A program made the position numbers and the translations under genes. A stretch of DNA of 34,404 nt from Lachnospiraceae bacterium UBA5902 (GTDB lineage: Bacteria > Bacillota > Clostridia > Lachnospirales > Lachnospiraceae): NCBI GenBank assembly GCA_002431865.1, contig DJEI01000052.1, positions 1 through 34,404 of the forward strand, written 5' to 3'. This document shows, in pieces, positions 7,910-15,040 of this stretch (position 1 is the first letter of the stretch; the number at the start of each line of letters is the position of its first letter). The notes beneath the pieces are model-generated. The model saw nothing but the letters and a program-made list of their open reading frames with translations, did no database searches and was not told where the DNA came from.

Positions 7910-8959
7910 ATGAAGAAATCGAAATTAAGCGTAGCACTCCTTACAGCATGTATGGCAGCAACTCTGCTTGCAGGATGTGGAGACAAGAAGGATGCAACAA
8001 CAGAGGCAACTACAGAAGCAACCACAGAGGCTGCAACAGAAGCAGCAACGACAACAGAGGCTACAGTTGCAGACGCAACTGCATCGGAGGCGGATGCCGA
8101 TGAGGATGAGAATTATGAGACAGGAGATGCATCGTTGGATAATGTTCGTAATCAGGATGAAATTGGTGACAATGAGCTGCTTGTTGTAAGCTTTGGTACA
8201 AGCTTTAACGACAGCCGTCGTCTGACAATCGGAGCAATCGAGGATAAGCTTGATGAAGAATTTGGTAAAGATTATTCAGTCAGAAGAGGCTTTACAAGCC
8301 AGATCATCATTGATCATGTAAAGAGCAGAGATGGCATTGCCATTGATAATATGACAGAGGCGCTTGACCGTGCGGTTGATAACGGAGTCAAGAATCTTGT
8401 AATCCAGCCAACACATCTGATGAATGGTCTGGAGTATGCAGATGTTGTAAGTGAAGTTGGCGATTATGCAGATGCATTCGATCAGGTTGTAATCGGTGAT
8501 CCACTTCTTACAAGTGATGAGGACTTCGATGAGGTTGTTAAGGCAATCACGGATGCAACAGCTGAGTATGATGATGGTGAGACAGCCATCTGTTTCATGG
8601 GACATGGTACAGAGGCAGACAGCAACGAAGTATATCAGAAGATGCAGGATAAGCTGACAGACGCCGGATTTGAGAACTATTTTGTAGGTACTGTTGAGGC
8701 AACACCTTCTTTGGATGATGTACTTGCAAAGGTACAGGCAGGTGATTACAAGAAGGTTGTTCTTGAGCCTCTGATGATTGTAGCTGGTGACCATGCAAAC
8801 AATGATATGGCAGGCGATGAGGATGGTTCTTGGAAGAAGACATTCGAGGATGCTGGTTATGATGTAACTTGCCTGGTTCGTGGTCTTGGTGAGATTCCGG
8901 CAATTCAGGACATCTTTGTAAAGCATGCACAGGCAGCTATTGATAAATTAAATAAATAA
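7910..8959 (+). CDS. cbiK: Exported, lipid-anchored CbiK-type sirohydrochlorin cobaltochelatase
   Basis: CbiK enzymes insert Co2+ into sirohydrochlorin in anaerobic B12 synthesis and are normally cytoplasmic proteins of about 260 residues. This one has 349 residues. It opens with a lipoprotein signal (KKSK start, hydrophobic core, LLAGC with Cys23 to be lipidated), then a Thr/Glu/Ala-rich linker to about residue 80, then a complete CbiK domain. Family features include ELLVVSFGTSFNDSR, PTHLMNGLEY, His232 in FMGHGTE and His295 in VAGDHANNDM; the two histidines match the metal and catalytic pair of the family. The start is supported by AAGAGG upstream. It is the first gene after the B12 riboswitch and heads an ABC-importer operon. 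A role in cobalt or tetrapyrrole handling at the cell surface, rather than cytoplasmic B12 synthesis, is inferred from the anchor and the neighbours. Confidence 0.9.
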   Translation: MKKSKLSVALLTACMAATLLAGCGDKKDATTEATTEATTEAATEAATTTEATVADATASEADADEDENYETGDASLDNVRNQDEIGDNELLVVSFGTSFNDSRRLTIGAIEDKLDEEFGKDYSVRRGFTSQIIIDHVKSRDGIAIDNMTEALDRAVDNGVKNLVIQPTHLMNGLEYADVVSEVGDYADAFDQVVIGDPLLTSDEDFDEVVKAITDATAEYDDGETAICFMGHGTEADSNEVYQKMQDKLTDAGFENYFVGTVEATPSLDDVLAKVQAGDYKKVVLEPLMIVAGDHANNDMAGDEDGSWKKTFEDAGYDVTCLVRGLGEIPAIQDIFVKHAQAAIDKLNK

Positions 8960-8983
8960 TAGAATAAACGCGAGGAATCAATC

Positions 8984-9904
8984 GTGAAGAAATGGAATGT
9001 AAGTCTTGCAGCAGGCGTGGTACTCGCCTGCCTGCTTGCAGGATGTGGAAAAAATGATACAACAACACAGGAGACTACTGCCGTGACTACGACGGAGACA
9101 GTGACAACGAAGCAGGCAACGGAATCAGATGTACAGATTGCAGCCGGTTCTGATCTGGCATCCGCAACGGATGTGGTAGAGGATTGGATGGTTCCGATTC
9201 CGGCAGAAAATGTTGCAGATGGTGAATACGACATCGAGGTTGATTCAAGCTCTTCGATGTTCAACATTACTGCCTGTAAGCTCATGGTAGCAGATGGCAG
9301 GATGACCGCCGTTATGACAATGGGTGGAAAAGGCTATCGGTATCTGTATATGGGTACCGGCGAAGAGGCGGTTGCTGCAGATGAGTCAGAGTATATTCCA
9401 TATGTAGAGGATGCAGATGGTGCGCATACATTTACAGTTCCTGTGGATGCATTGGATGAGGGCATTGCCTGTGCCGCGTTCAGTAACAAAAAAGAAAAAT
9501 GGTATGAACGGACACTGGTGTTCCGTTCCGATTCGCTTCCGTCTGGTGTTGTAGATAATCCGGCGATAAAAACGACAGAGGATTTAGGTATTGCAGATGG
9601 TGAATATACGGTTGAGGTAACATTGGCGGGAGGATCTGGCCGTGCATCGGTAGTAAGTCCGACGACAATCAAGGTGGAAAACGGAATCGCGACTGCGACG
9701 ATCATCATGAGTTCTTCGAACTATGATTATGTGATCGTTGGTGAAGAGAAATATCTGCCGGTCAATACGGAAGGAAATTCTACATTTGAGATTCCGGTTG
9801 CCGGGTTTGACTACAATATGCCGATTTCAGCGGATACGACTGCGATGAGCACGCCACACGAGATCGGCTATACATTGTATTTTGATTCCAAAACAATAAA
9901 GTAA
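8984..9904 (+). CDS. Lipoprotein with two related beta-rich domains, in a B12-riboswitch uptake operon
   Basis: The 306-residue protein has a lipoprotein signal ending LACLLAGC (Cys21) and a Thr-rich linker. Two domains follow with matching openings: VADGEYDIEVDSSSS (about 75-90) and IADGEYTVEVTLAGG (about 205-220). Each continues with a strand pair (GRMTAVMTMGGKGYRYLYMG and GIATATIIMSSSNYDYVIVG), then an E-rich turn with YIPYVE or YLPVN, then TFTVPV or TFEIPV. This points to an internal duplication. I do not recognise a named family with certainty. The alternating strands and the tyrosine-containing hairpin recall small surface binding domains such as heme-binding NEAT domains, but that is only a shape analogy. 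It lies 24 bases after cbiK and just before the substrate-binding protein, so a surface receptor or ligand-transfer role is the natural guess. Confidence 0.8.
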   Translation: MKKWNVSLAAGVVLACLLAGCGKNDTTTQETTAVTTTETVTTKQATESDVQIAAGSDLASATDVVEDWMVPIPAENVADGEYDIEVDSSSSMFNITACKLMVADGRMTAVMTMGGKGYRYLYMGTGEEAVAADESEYIPYVEDADGAHTFTVPVDALDEGIACAAFSNKKEKWYERTLVFRSDSLPSGVVDNPAIKTTEDLGIADGEYTVEVTLAGGSGRASVVSPTTIKVENGIATATIIMSSSNYDYVIVGEEKYLPVNTEGNSTFEIPVAGFDYNMPISADTTAMSTPHEIGYTLYFDSKTIK

Positions 9905-9915
9905 GGGTGTTGAAT

Positions 9916-11112
9916 TTGAGACGGGAAAGAAAAATTCTTTTTTGGCTCCTGTTTGCCCTGTTGTGTACGTTCCCCTGTGCTTGTACAACACAGGGGAATG
10001 TTGCATATACAGAGGATGCAGGGCAGAAAGAGACAGTGACAGACGCATCTGCATTGGATGCAGATATCCAATGGGATGATTTGAAAATAGAAAATAGCAT
10101 GGATTTAAGCTACGCGACCCAGTTTTTTGTGGACTATTATACGGATGGGTATAAGCTTATTTCTGTTTGTGATATCGGTGATTATCTGTTTGTGCCGGAT
10201 GGGAAGAATGTACCGGAGGGACTTCCTTCGGATATTACAGTGATTGATGGAGCGCCGGAGCATGCATATCTGGCTGCGACGTCCGGCATGGATTTCATTG
10301 TGAAGATTGGCTGTCTGGACCGCCTTTCATTCTCAGGCACGAAAGAGGATGGCTGGTATATCCCGGAAGCAAAACAGGCGATGCAGGCACAGACGCTTGC
10401 CTATGCAGGTAAATACAATGCACCGGATATCGAGCAGATGCTTGCCGGAGATTGTGACCTTGCAATTGAGTCAACGATGATCCTGCACAATCCGGAGGTA
10501 AAGGAGCAGTTAGAGGCTTGTGGAATCCCTGTGATCGTGGAGCATTCAAGCTATGAGACAGATCCGCTTGGCAGACTGGAATGGGTGAAATTCTACGGGG
10601 CGTTGTTTGATGCAGAGGATGCTGCGGAGCAGCTGTTTGCGTCAGAGACAGCGAAGACCGCGGATGTTCTGACGGAGGCACCGACCGGAAAGACGGTTGC
10701 ATTTTTCTATGTGACAACAAGCGGTGGTGTCAATGTGCGTAAGTCAGGCGATTATGTATCGAAGATGATCGAGCTGGCAGGAGGAACCAGTATTACCTTC
10801 GATGATTCGGAAGAGGAAAGTGCACTTTCGACGATGACGATCCAGATGGAGACGTTCTATGAGCAGGCGAAGGATGCAGACTATATCATTTACAACAGTA
10901 CGATTGACAATGAGCTTACGAGTGTGGCAGAGCTTTTGCAGAAGAATGCATTGTTTACGGATTTTAAGGCAGTCCAGGAAGGACACGTGTACGGAACCGG
11001 AAAAAATATGTTTCAGGAGACGACCGGATATGGTACGATGATCGCGGATATGCATGCAATATTTACCGGACAGAAGCTTGAGAGCGATTATTTCTATCAA
11101 CTTACGCAATAA
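9916..11112 (+). CDS. ABC importer substrate-binding lipoprotein (BtuF/FecB type)
   Basis: This is a class III-type binding protein expected to capture a corrinoid, siderophore or other metal chelate and pass it to the permease encoded next. The start is taken as TTG 9916 because AAGGGTG (9903-9909) lies six bases upstream; GTG 9907 overlaps that site. The N-terminus is a signal with ILFWLLFALLCTFPCAC, where Cys23 (possibly Cys21) would be lipidated, although the lipobox is imperfect. Two lobes are visible: an N-terminal lobe with KLISVCDIGDYLFVPDG and GMDFIVKIGCLDRL, and a C-terminal lobe with KTVAFFYVTTSGGVNVRKSGDYVSK, cut here by a helix typical of the fold. The GDYVSKMIELAGG segment is common in such proteins. 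The gene begins 11 bases after the tandem-domain lipoprotein. The ligand is not evident from sequence; the B12 riboswitch favours a corrinoid or cobalt chelate. Confidence 0.82.
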   Translation: MRRERKILFWLLFALLCTFPCACTTQGNVAYTEDAGQKETVTDASALDADIQWDDLKIENSMDLSYATQFFVDYYTDGYKLISVCDIGDYLFVPDGKNVPEGLPSDITVIDGAPEHAYLAATSGMDFIVKIGCLDRLSFSGTKEDGWYIPEAKQAMQAQTLAYAGKYNAPDIEQMLAGDCDLAIESTMILHNPEVKEQLEACGIPVIVEHSSYETDPLGRLEWVKFYGALFDAEDAAEQLFASETAKTADVLTEAPTGKTVAFFYVTTSGGVNVRKSGDYVSKMIELAGGTSITFDDSEEESALSTMTIQMETFYEQAKDADYIIYNSTIDNELTSVAELLQKNALFTDFKAVQEGHVYGTGKNMFQETTGYGTMIADMHAIFTGQKLESDYFYQLTQ

Positions 11113-11131
11113 TGAACGGAATTATGAAATG

Positions 11132-11152
11132 GATGCATAGACTATATGCATC
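11132..11152 (+). other. Intercistronic hairpin between binding protein and permease genes
   Basis: GATGCATA (11132-11139) pairs perfectly with TATGCATC (11145-11152) around a five-base loop. There is no T run, so it is not a terminator. Such hairpins after binding-protein genes can protect the upstream mRNA and raise its level over the permease; that role is inferred. Confidence 0.4.
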
Positions 11153-11177
11153 ATATGGATTGTGAAAAGGAATGCAG

Positions 11178-12206
11178 ATGAAGACAAAAAGGACACGGAT
11201 TATAATTACATATATTGTATTATTGGAATTGCTGCTTGGTGCAATCCTGCTATCGCTTTATATCGGCAGTGTATCAATTGCCCCGAGACAGGTATTCTCT
11301 GTATTGACCGGACATGGGAGTGATGAGAAGACGATGCAGATCATTCTTTCTATCCGTCTGCCGCGTGTGCTTGCAGCAGCCATCTTAGGTGGTGCGCTTG
11401 CGGTATCAGGATTTTTGCTGCAGACATTTTTCCGGAATCCGATTGCAGGACCGTTTGTGCTTGGTATTTCATCCGGGGCAAAGCTTGTTGTTGCACTTGC
11501 GATGATCGTAGGAGTCTCACATGGTGTCACGATGAGTTCGTGGTTCATGATAGGCATGGCATTTATCGGGTCACTTCTTTCAATGCTTTTTGTATTGGCA
11601 GTGTCGAAGAAGGTGCAGGAGATGTCCATGCTGGTTGTATGTGGCGTGATGATCGGTTATATCTGTTCGGCAATCACGGATATCGCTGTGACCTTTGCAG
11701 ATGATTCGAATATCGTGAATCTGCATAACTGGTCGCTTGGCAGCTTCGCGGGAATATCCATGGCACATGTAAAGATTATGACAAGAGTAGTTTTCAGTGC
11801 AGTGGTGGGGTCATTCCTGCTATCCAAGTCGATCGGGGCATACCAGATGGGAGAAAGCTATGCGCAGAATGTCGGTGTATCGATACGCCCGCTGCGTGTG
11901 ATGCTGATTTTATTATCCAGCTTATTATCCGCCTGTGTGACAGCGTTCGCAGGACCAATCTCGTTTGTCGGAATCGCGGTTCCGCACCTTGTGAAAGGGC
12001 TGGTGAAAACAACCAAACCGATCGTGATGATCCCGGTCAGCTTTCTTGGCGGCAGTGTGTTCTGTGTGCTGTGCGATTTGTTAGCGCGGACAATATTTGC
12101 GCCGGTTGAGCTTTCCATCAGTTCTGTGACGGCGGTCTTTTTAGCTCCGGTTGTGATTTATATGATGGTGAAGGAGAGGGGGCGCAGACATGGCTATGCA
12201 GAATGA
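11178..12206 (+). CDS. ABC importer permease (BtuC/FecCD family)
   Basis: The protein has about 342 residues and roughly nine or ten membrane spans, as expected for the FecCD family that forms the channel for corrinoid and iron-chelate importers. ATG 11178 has AAAAGG about seven bases upstream; ATG 11172 is too close to it. Family signatures are visible: the first span TYIVLLELLLGAILLSLYIG, IRLPRVLAAAILGGALAVSG, FFRNPIAGPFVLGISSGAK, WSLGSFAGIS, and the coupling region AGPISFVGIAVPHLVK, which contacts the ATPase. The final span ends AVFLAPVVIYMMVKERGRR. It overlaps the ATPase gene by 17 bases, which implies coupled translation. Specificity cannot be read from the permease alone. Confidence 0.93.
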   Translation: MKTKRTRIIITYIVLLELLLGAILLSLYIGSVSIAPRQVFSVLTGHGSDEKTMQIILSIRLPRVLAAAILGGALAVSGFLLQTFFRNPIAGPFVLGISSGAKLVVALAMIVGVSHGVTMSSWFMIGMAFIGSLLSMLFVLAVSKKVQEMSMLVVCGVMIGYICSAITDIAVTFADDSNIVNLHNWSLGSFAGISMAHVKIMTRVVFSAVVGSFLLSKSIGAYQMGESYAQNVGVSIRPLRVMLILLSSLLSACVTAFAGPISFVGIAVPHLVKGLVKTTKPIVMIPVSFLGGSVFCVLCDLLARTIFAPVELSISSVTAVFLAPVVIYMMVKERGRRHGYAE

Positions 12207-13302
12207 TTATATGGTAACAGAAGAAGCGAGTGTAGGCTATCAGAAGCGGACACTCATAGACCATGTGAATCTCCATGTGAAAAAAGGCGAGATCCTGACT
12301 CTGATCGGACCAAATGGTGTCGGGAAATCAACAATCTTAAAAAGTATTATCCGGCAGCTTTCCCTGATTGCAGGGACGGTCAGCGTTGATGGGAGAGAAC
12401 TGTCCGCCTATGCGCCGAAGGAGCTGGCAAAGAAAATGGCAATCGTGATGACGGAGCGGATTCATCCGGAACGATATACCTGTTATGATGTTGTGGCGAC
12501 CGGCCGGTATCCGTATACCGGGAAGATGGGGATGCTGCAGAAGGAAGATGAAGAAAAAATCGAAGAAGCCATGTGGCAGGTGCAGGTGGAAGCACTAAGC
12601 AGTCAGGACTTTGAACGGATCAGTGATGGACAGCGCCAGCGTGTGATGCTGGCACGAGCAATCTGTCAGGAACCGGAGATTTTAGTGTTGGACGAACCGA
12701 CTTCATATCTGGATATCCGCTATAAGACAGATTTCCTGTGGCTGCTTCGGACACTTGCACGGAAACGGCAGATGGCAGTTGTGATGTCTTTGCATGAGAT
12801 TGATCTGGCACAGAAGATCTCGGATCGTGTTGTCTGTGTGAAAGAGCATCGCGTTGACCAGGTCGGAACACCGGAGAAAGTGATGACAACGGAATATATA
12901 CAGGAACTCTATGCGATGCAGGACGGCGTCTATGATGCGGCGTATGGCAGTGTGGAATTCCCAAAGCCAGAGGGAACGGTTCGAACCTTTGTGATCGGTG
13001 GAGGTGGATACGGAATCCCGTTTTACCGAAGGCTGCAGCGGCAGGCGATACCATGTGTGGCAGGGATATTGCCTGTGCATGACCGGGACTATCCGGTTGC
13101 GAAAGCACTCTGCGAGAATGTACTGGAAATCCCGGCTTTTGCGATGCCGGATGATACGATGCTGGCACAGGCAAAAGCGATGATGGATGCCTGTGAGACT
13201 GTGTATTGTCCATGCACAGAGTTCGGTGTGTGCAATTCGTACAATCAGGAGCTGTATTTTTATGCAAAAAAGCAAAATAAGTTGAAAAATCTTTCAGAAT
13301 AG
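12190..13302 (+). CDS. ABC importer ATPase with a Cys-containing C-terminal extension
   Basis: Residues 1 to about 255 form a standard FecE/BtuD-type ATPase: Walker A GPNGVGKST, a signature ISDGQRQR that departs from the usual SGGQ, Walker B ILVLDEPTS, and the switch histidine in SLHEID. The GAGAGGGGG site ahead of ATG 12190 supports the start inside the end of the permease gene. About 105 residues follow that ordinary FecE proteins lack. They begin with a strand-loop FVIGGGGYGIPFYRRLQ resembling a nucleotide-binding glycine loop and end with Cys340, Cys342 and Cys348 in CPCTEFGVC. The tail could bind a nucleotide or metal and regulate transport, but this is inference. It is the last gene of the riboswitch operon; a new promoter follows. 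Confidence 0.92.
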   Translation: MAMQNDYMVTEEASVGYQKRTLIDHVNLHVKKGEILTLIGPNGVGKSTILKSIIRQLSLIAGTVSVDGRELSAYAPKELAKKMAIVMTERIHPERYTCYDVVATGRYPYTGKMGMLQKEDEEKIEEAMWQVQVEALSSQDFERISDGQRQRVMLARAICQEPEILVLDEPTSYLDIRYKTDFLWLLRTLARKRQMAVVMSLHEIDLAQKISDRVVCVKEHRVDQVGTPEKVMTTEYIQELYAMQDGVYDAAYGSVEFPKPEGTVRTFVIGGGGYGIPFYRRLQRQAIPCVAGILPVHDRDYPVAKALCENVLEIPAFAMPDDTMLAQAKAMMDACETVYCPCTEFGVCNSYNQELYFYAKKQNKLKNLSE

Positions 13303-13305
13303 ACT

Positions 13306-13333
13306 TTGAAAGCCATCTCTAAAATGCTATAAT
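13306..13333 (+). promoter_or_regulatory. Promoter of prfC
   Basis: TTGAAA (13306-13311) and a perfect TATAAT (13328-13333) are separated by 16 bases, immediately after the ATPase stop codon. The expected start lies about 25 bases before the prfC ATG. Confidence 0.65.
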
Positions 13334-13365
13334 AACATGAAGTGAGTTTAAAGGTGGAGGAACAG

Positions 13366-14961
13366 ATGGGAGCATCATTAGAAGAAGAGATTAAGAAGAG
13401 AAGAACATTTGCGATCATATCCCACCCGGATGCAGGTAAGACGACTCTGACAGAGAAGTTTCTGCTTTATGGAGGCGCGATCAATACAGCCGGTTCGGTA
13501 AAGGGAAAAGCAAATTCCAAATATGCAGTTTCCGACTGGATGGAGATTGAGAGGGAGAGAGGTATTTCCGTTACCTCATCCGTGCTGCAGTTTAATTATG
13601 ACGGATATTGTATCAATATTCTGGATACGCCGGGACACCAGGATTTCTCGGAGGATACCTACCGTACTTTGATGGCGGCAGATTCCGCGGTCATGGTGAT
13701 CGATGCATCGAAAGGTGTGGAGGCGCAGACAATCAAGCTGTTCAAGGTTTGTGTGATGCGCCATATTCCGATTTTTACATTTATCAACAAGATGGATCTT
13801 GAAGCAAGAGATTCATTTGAACTTTTAGACGAAATCGAGAATGTCCTTGGAATCCGGACATGCCCGGTCAACTGGCCGATCGGAGCCGGAAAGCGTTTCA
13901 AGGGCGTTTATGACCGGGATACAAAGAAAGTATCCATGTTTCAGGCAGTGTCTGTCGGTGGTGCGAAGTCAGCGGCAGAAACGGATTATGATGTGACAGA
14001 TCCGGCGTTAAAAGAGGCTGTCGGTGATGAGCTTTATTCACAGCTGATGGATGAGATTGAGCTTCTGGATGGCGCGAGCGATGAGTTCGATCAGGAGCTG
14101 GTTGACAAGGGAGAGTTATCTCCGGTGTTCTTCGGTTCCGCACTGACAACCTTCGGTGTGCAGACATTTCTGGAGCATTTTCTGAAGATGACACAGAGTC
14201 CGCTTCCACGTATGTCAGATGCCGGGTTGATCGATCCGATTACAGAGCCATTTTCCGGATTTGTGTTCAAGATTCAGGCGAACATGAACAAGGCACATCA
14301 TGACCGTATCGCGTTTATGCGTATCAGTTCCGGTAAGTTCGATGCGACAAAGGAAGTCTATCATGTGCAGAGTGGCAGAAAGCTTCGACTGTCCCAGCCA
14401 CAGCAGATCATGGCGCAGGATCGTAAGGTTATTGATGAGGCGTATGCAGGTGATGTCATCGGTGTATTTGATCCGGGTATTTTCTCCATCGGAGATACGT
14501 TATGCACGCCTGGAAAGAAATTTAAGTATGAAGGAATTCCGACCTTTGCACCGGAGCATTTCTGCAGACTGGTGCACTTGGATTCAATGAAGCGTAAGCA
14601 GTTTATCAAGGGTGTTACACAGATTGCACAGGAAGGTGCAATCCAGATGTTCCAGGATTATACACTTGGAATGTCCGAGATTATTGTCGGCGTTGTCGGT
14701 GTGTTGCAGTTTGACGTATTAAAATACAGACTGGAAAATGAATATGGATGTGACATCCGTTTAGAGCCGCTTCCATATAATTATATTCGATGGGTAAAGG
14801 ATCCTACAACGGATCTGAATAAGCTGTCGAGAATCAGCGACTGCAAGAAGGTGAAGGATATGAAGGACAATCCACTTTTGCTGTTTGCAAATGAATGGTC
14901 CATCCGCCTGATGCTGGAGCATAACGAGGGACTGGAATTAGAAGAGTTCCGCAAGAACTAG
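13366..14961 (+). CDS. prfC: Peptide chain release factor 3 (RF3)
   Basis: RF3 is a translational GTPase that recycles RF1/RF2 from terminating ribosomes. ATG 13366 is preceded by GGAGG with five-base spacing and gives 531 residues, close to the 529 of the E. coli protein; GTG 13342 has no ribosome binding site. The GTPase motifs are complete: G1 SHPDAGKTT (about 19-27), switch I with GISVTSS, G3 DTPGHQDFSEDTYR, and G4 NKMD in TFINKMDLEARD. The segment QFDVLKYRLENEYG and the C-terminal LFANEWSIRLMLEHN are typical of RF3 and separate it from EF-G and TetM-like proteins. It has its own promoter. A long spacer without a terminator leads to the next gene. Confidence 0.96.
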   Translation: MGASLEEEIKKRRTFAIISHPDAGKTTLTEKFLLYGGAINTAGSVKGKANSKYAVSDWMEIERERGISVTSSVLQFNYDGYCINILDTPGHQDFSEDTYRTLMAADSAVMVIDASKGVEAQTIKLFKVCVMRHIPIFTFINKMDLEARDSFELLDEIENVLGIRTCPVNWPIGAGKRFKGVYDRDTKKVSMFQAVSVGGAKSAAETDYDVTDPALKEAVGDELYSQLMDEIELLDGASDEFDQELVDKGELSPVFFGSALTTFGVQTFLEHFLKMTQSPLPRMSDAGLIDPITEPFSGFVFKIQANMNKAHHDRIAFMRISSGKFDATKEVYHVQSGRKLRLSQPQQIMAQDRKVIDEAYAGDVIGVFDPGIFSIGDTLCTPGKKFKYEGIPTFAPEHFCRLVHLDSMKRKQFIKGVTQIAQEGAIQMFQDYTLGMSEIIVGVVGVLQFDVLKYRLENEYGCDIRLEPLPYNYIRWVKDPTTDLNKLSRISDCKKVKDMKDNPLLLFANEWSIRLMLEHNEGLELEEFRKN

Positions 14962-15040
14962 AGAATCAATGAATTGTGAATCCGGGGTTTAAAATTGTAT
15001 CAATATTGGGAGAAGCGTTGATATAAAAGGAGAAGGTAAC

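Noticed and set aside
7990..8080. Short repeated ACAGAGGC-like units near the start of cbiK, considered as a slippage or CRISPR-like repeat
   Set aside because: They encode the irregular Thr/Glu/Ala linker of a lipoprotein; the units vary and have no spacers.
8276..8926. Long open frame antisense to the cbiK domain
   Set aside because: It has no ribosome binding site or recognisable domain, and it lies wholly inside a gene with clear family motifs; it reflects codon bias on the other strand.
12620..13267. 215-residue open frame antisense to the ATPase gene
   Set aside because: Its composition (Pro, His, Ser rich) is typical of a shadow frame and the sense strand carries all ABC motifs.
13342..13366. 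GTG 13342 as the prfC start
   Set aside because: It would lack a ribosome binding site, while ATG 13366 has GGAGG at five-base spacing and gives the usual RF3 length.
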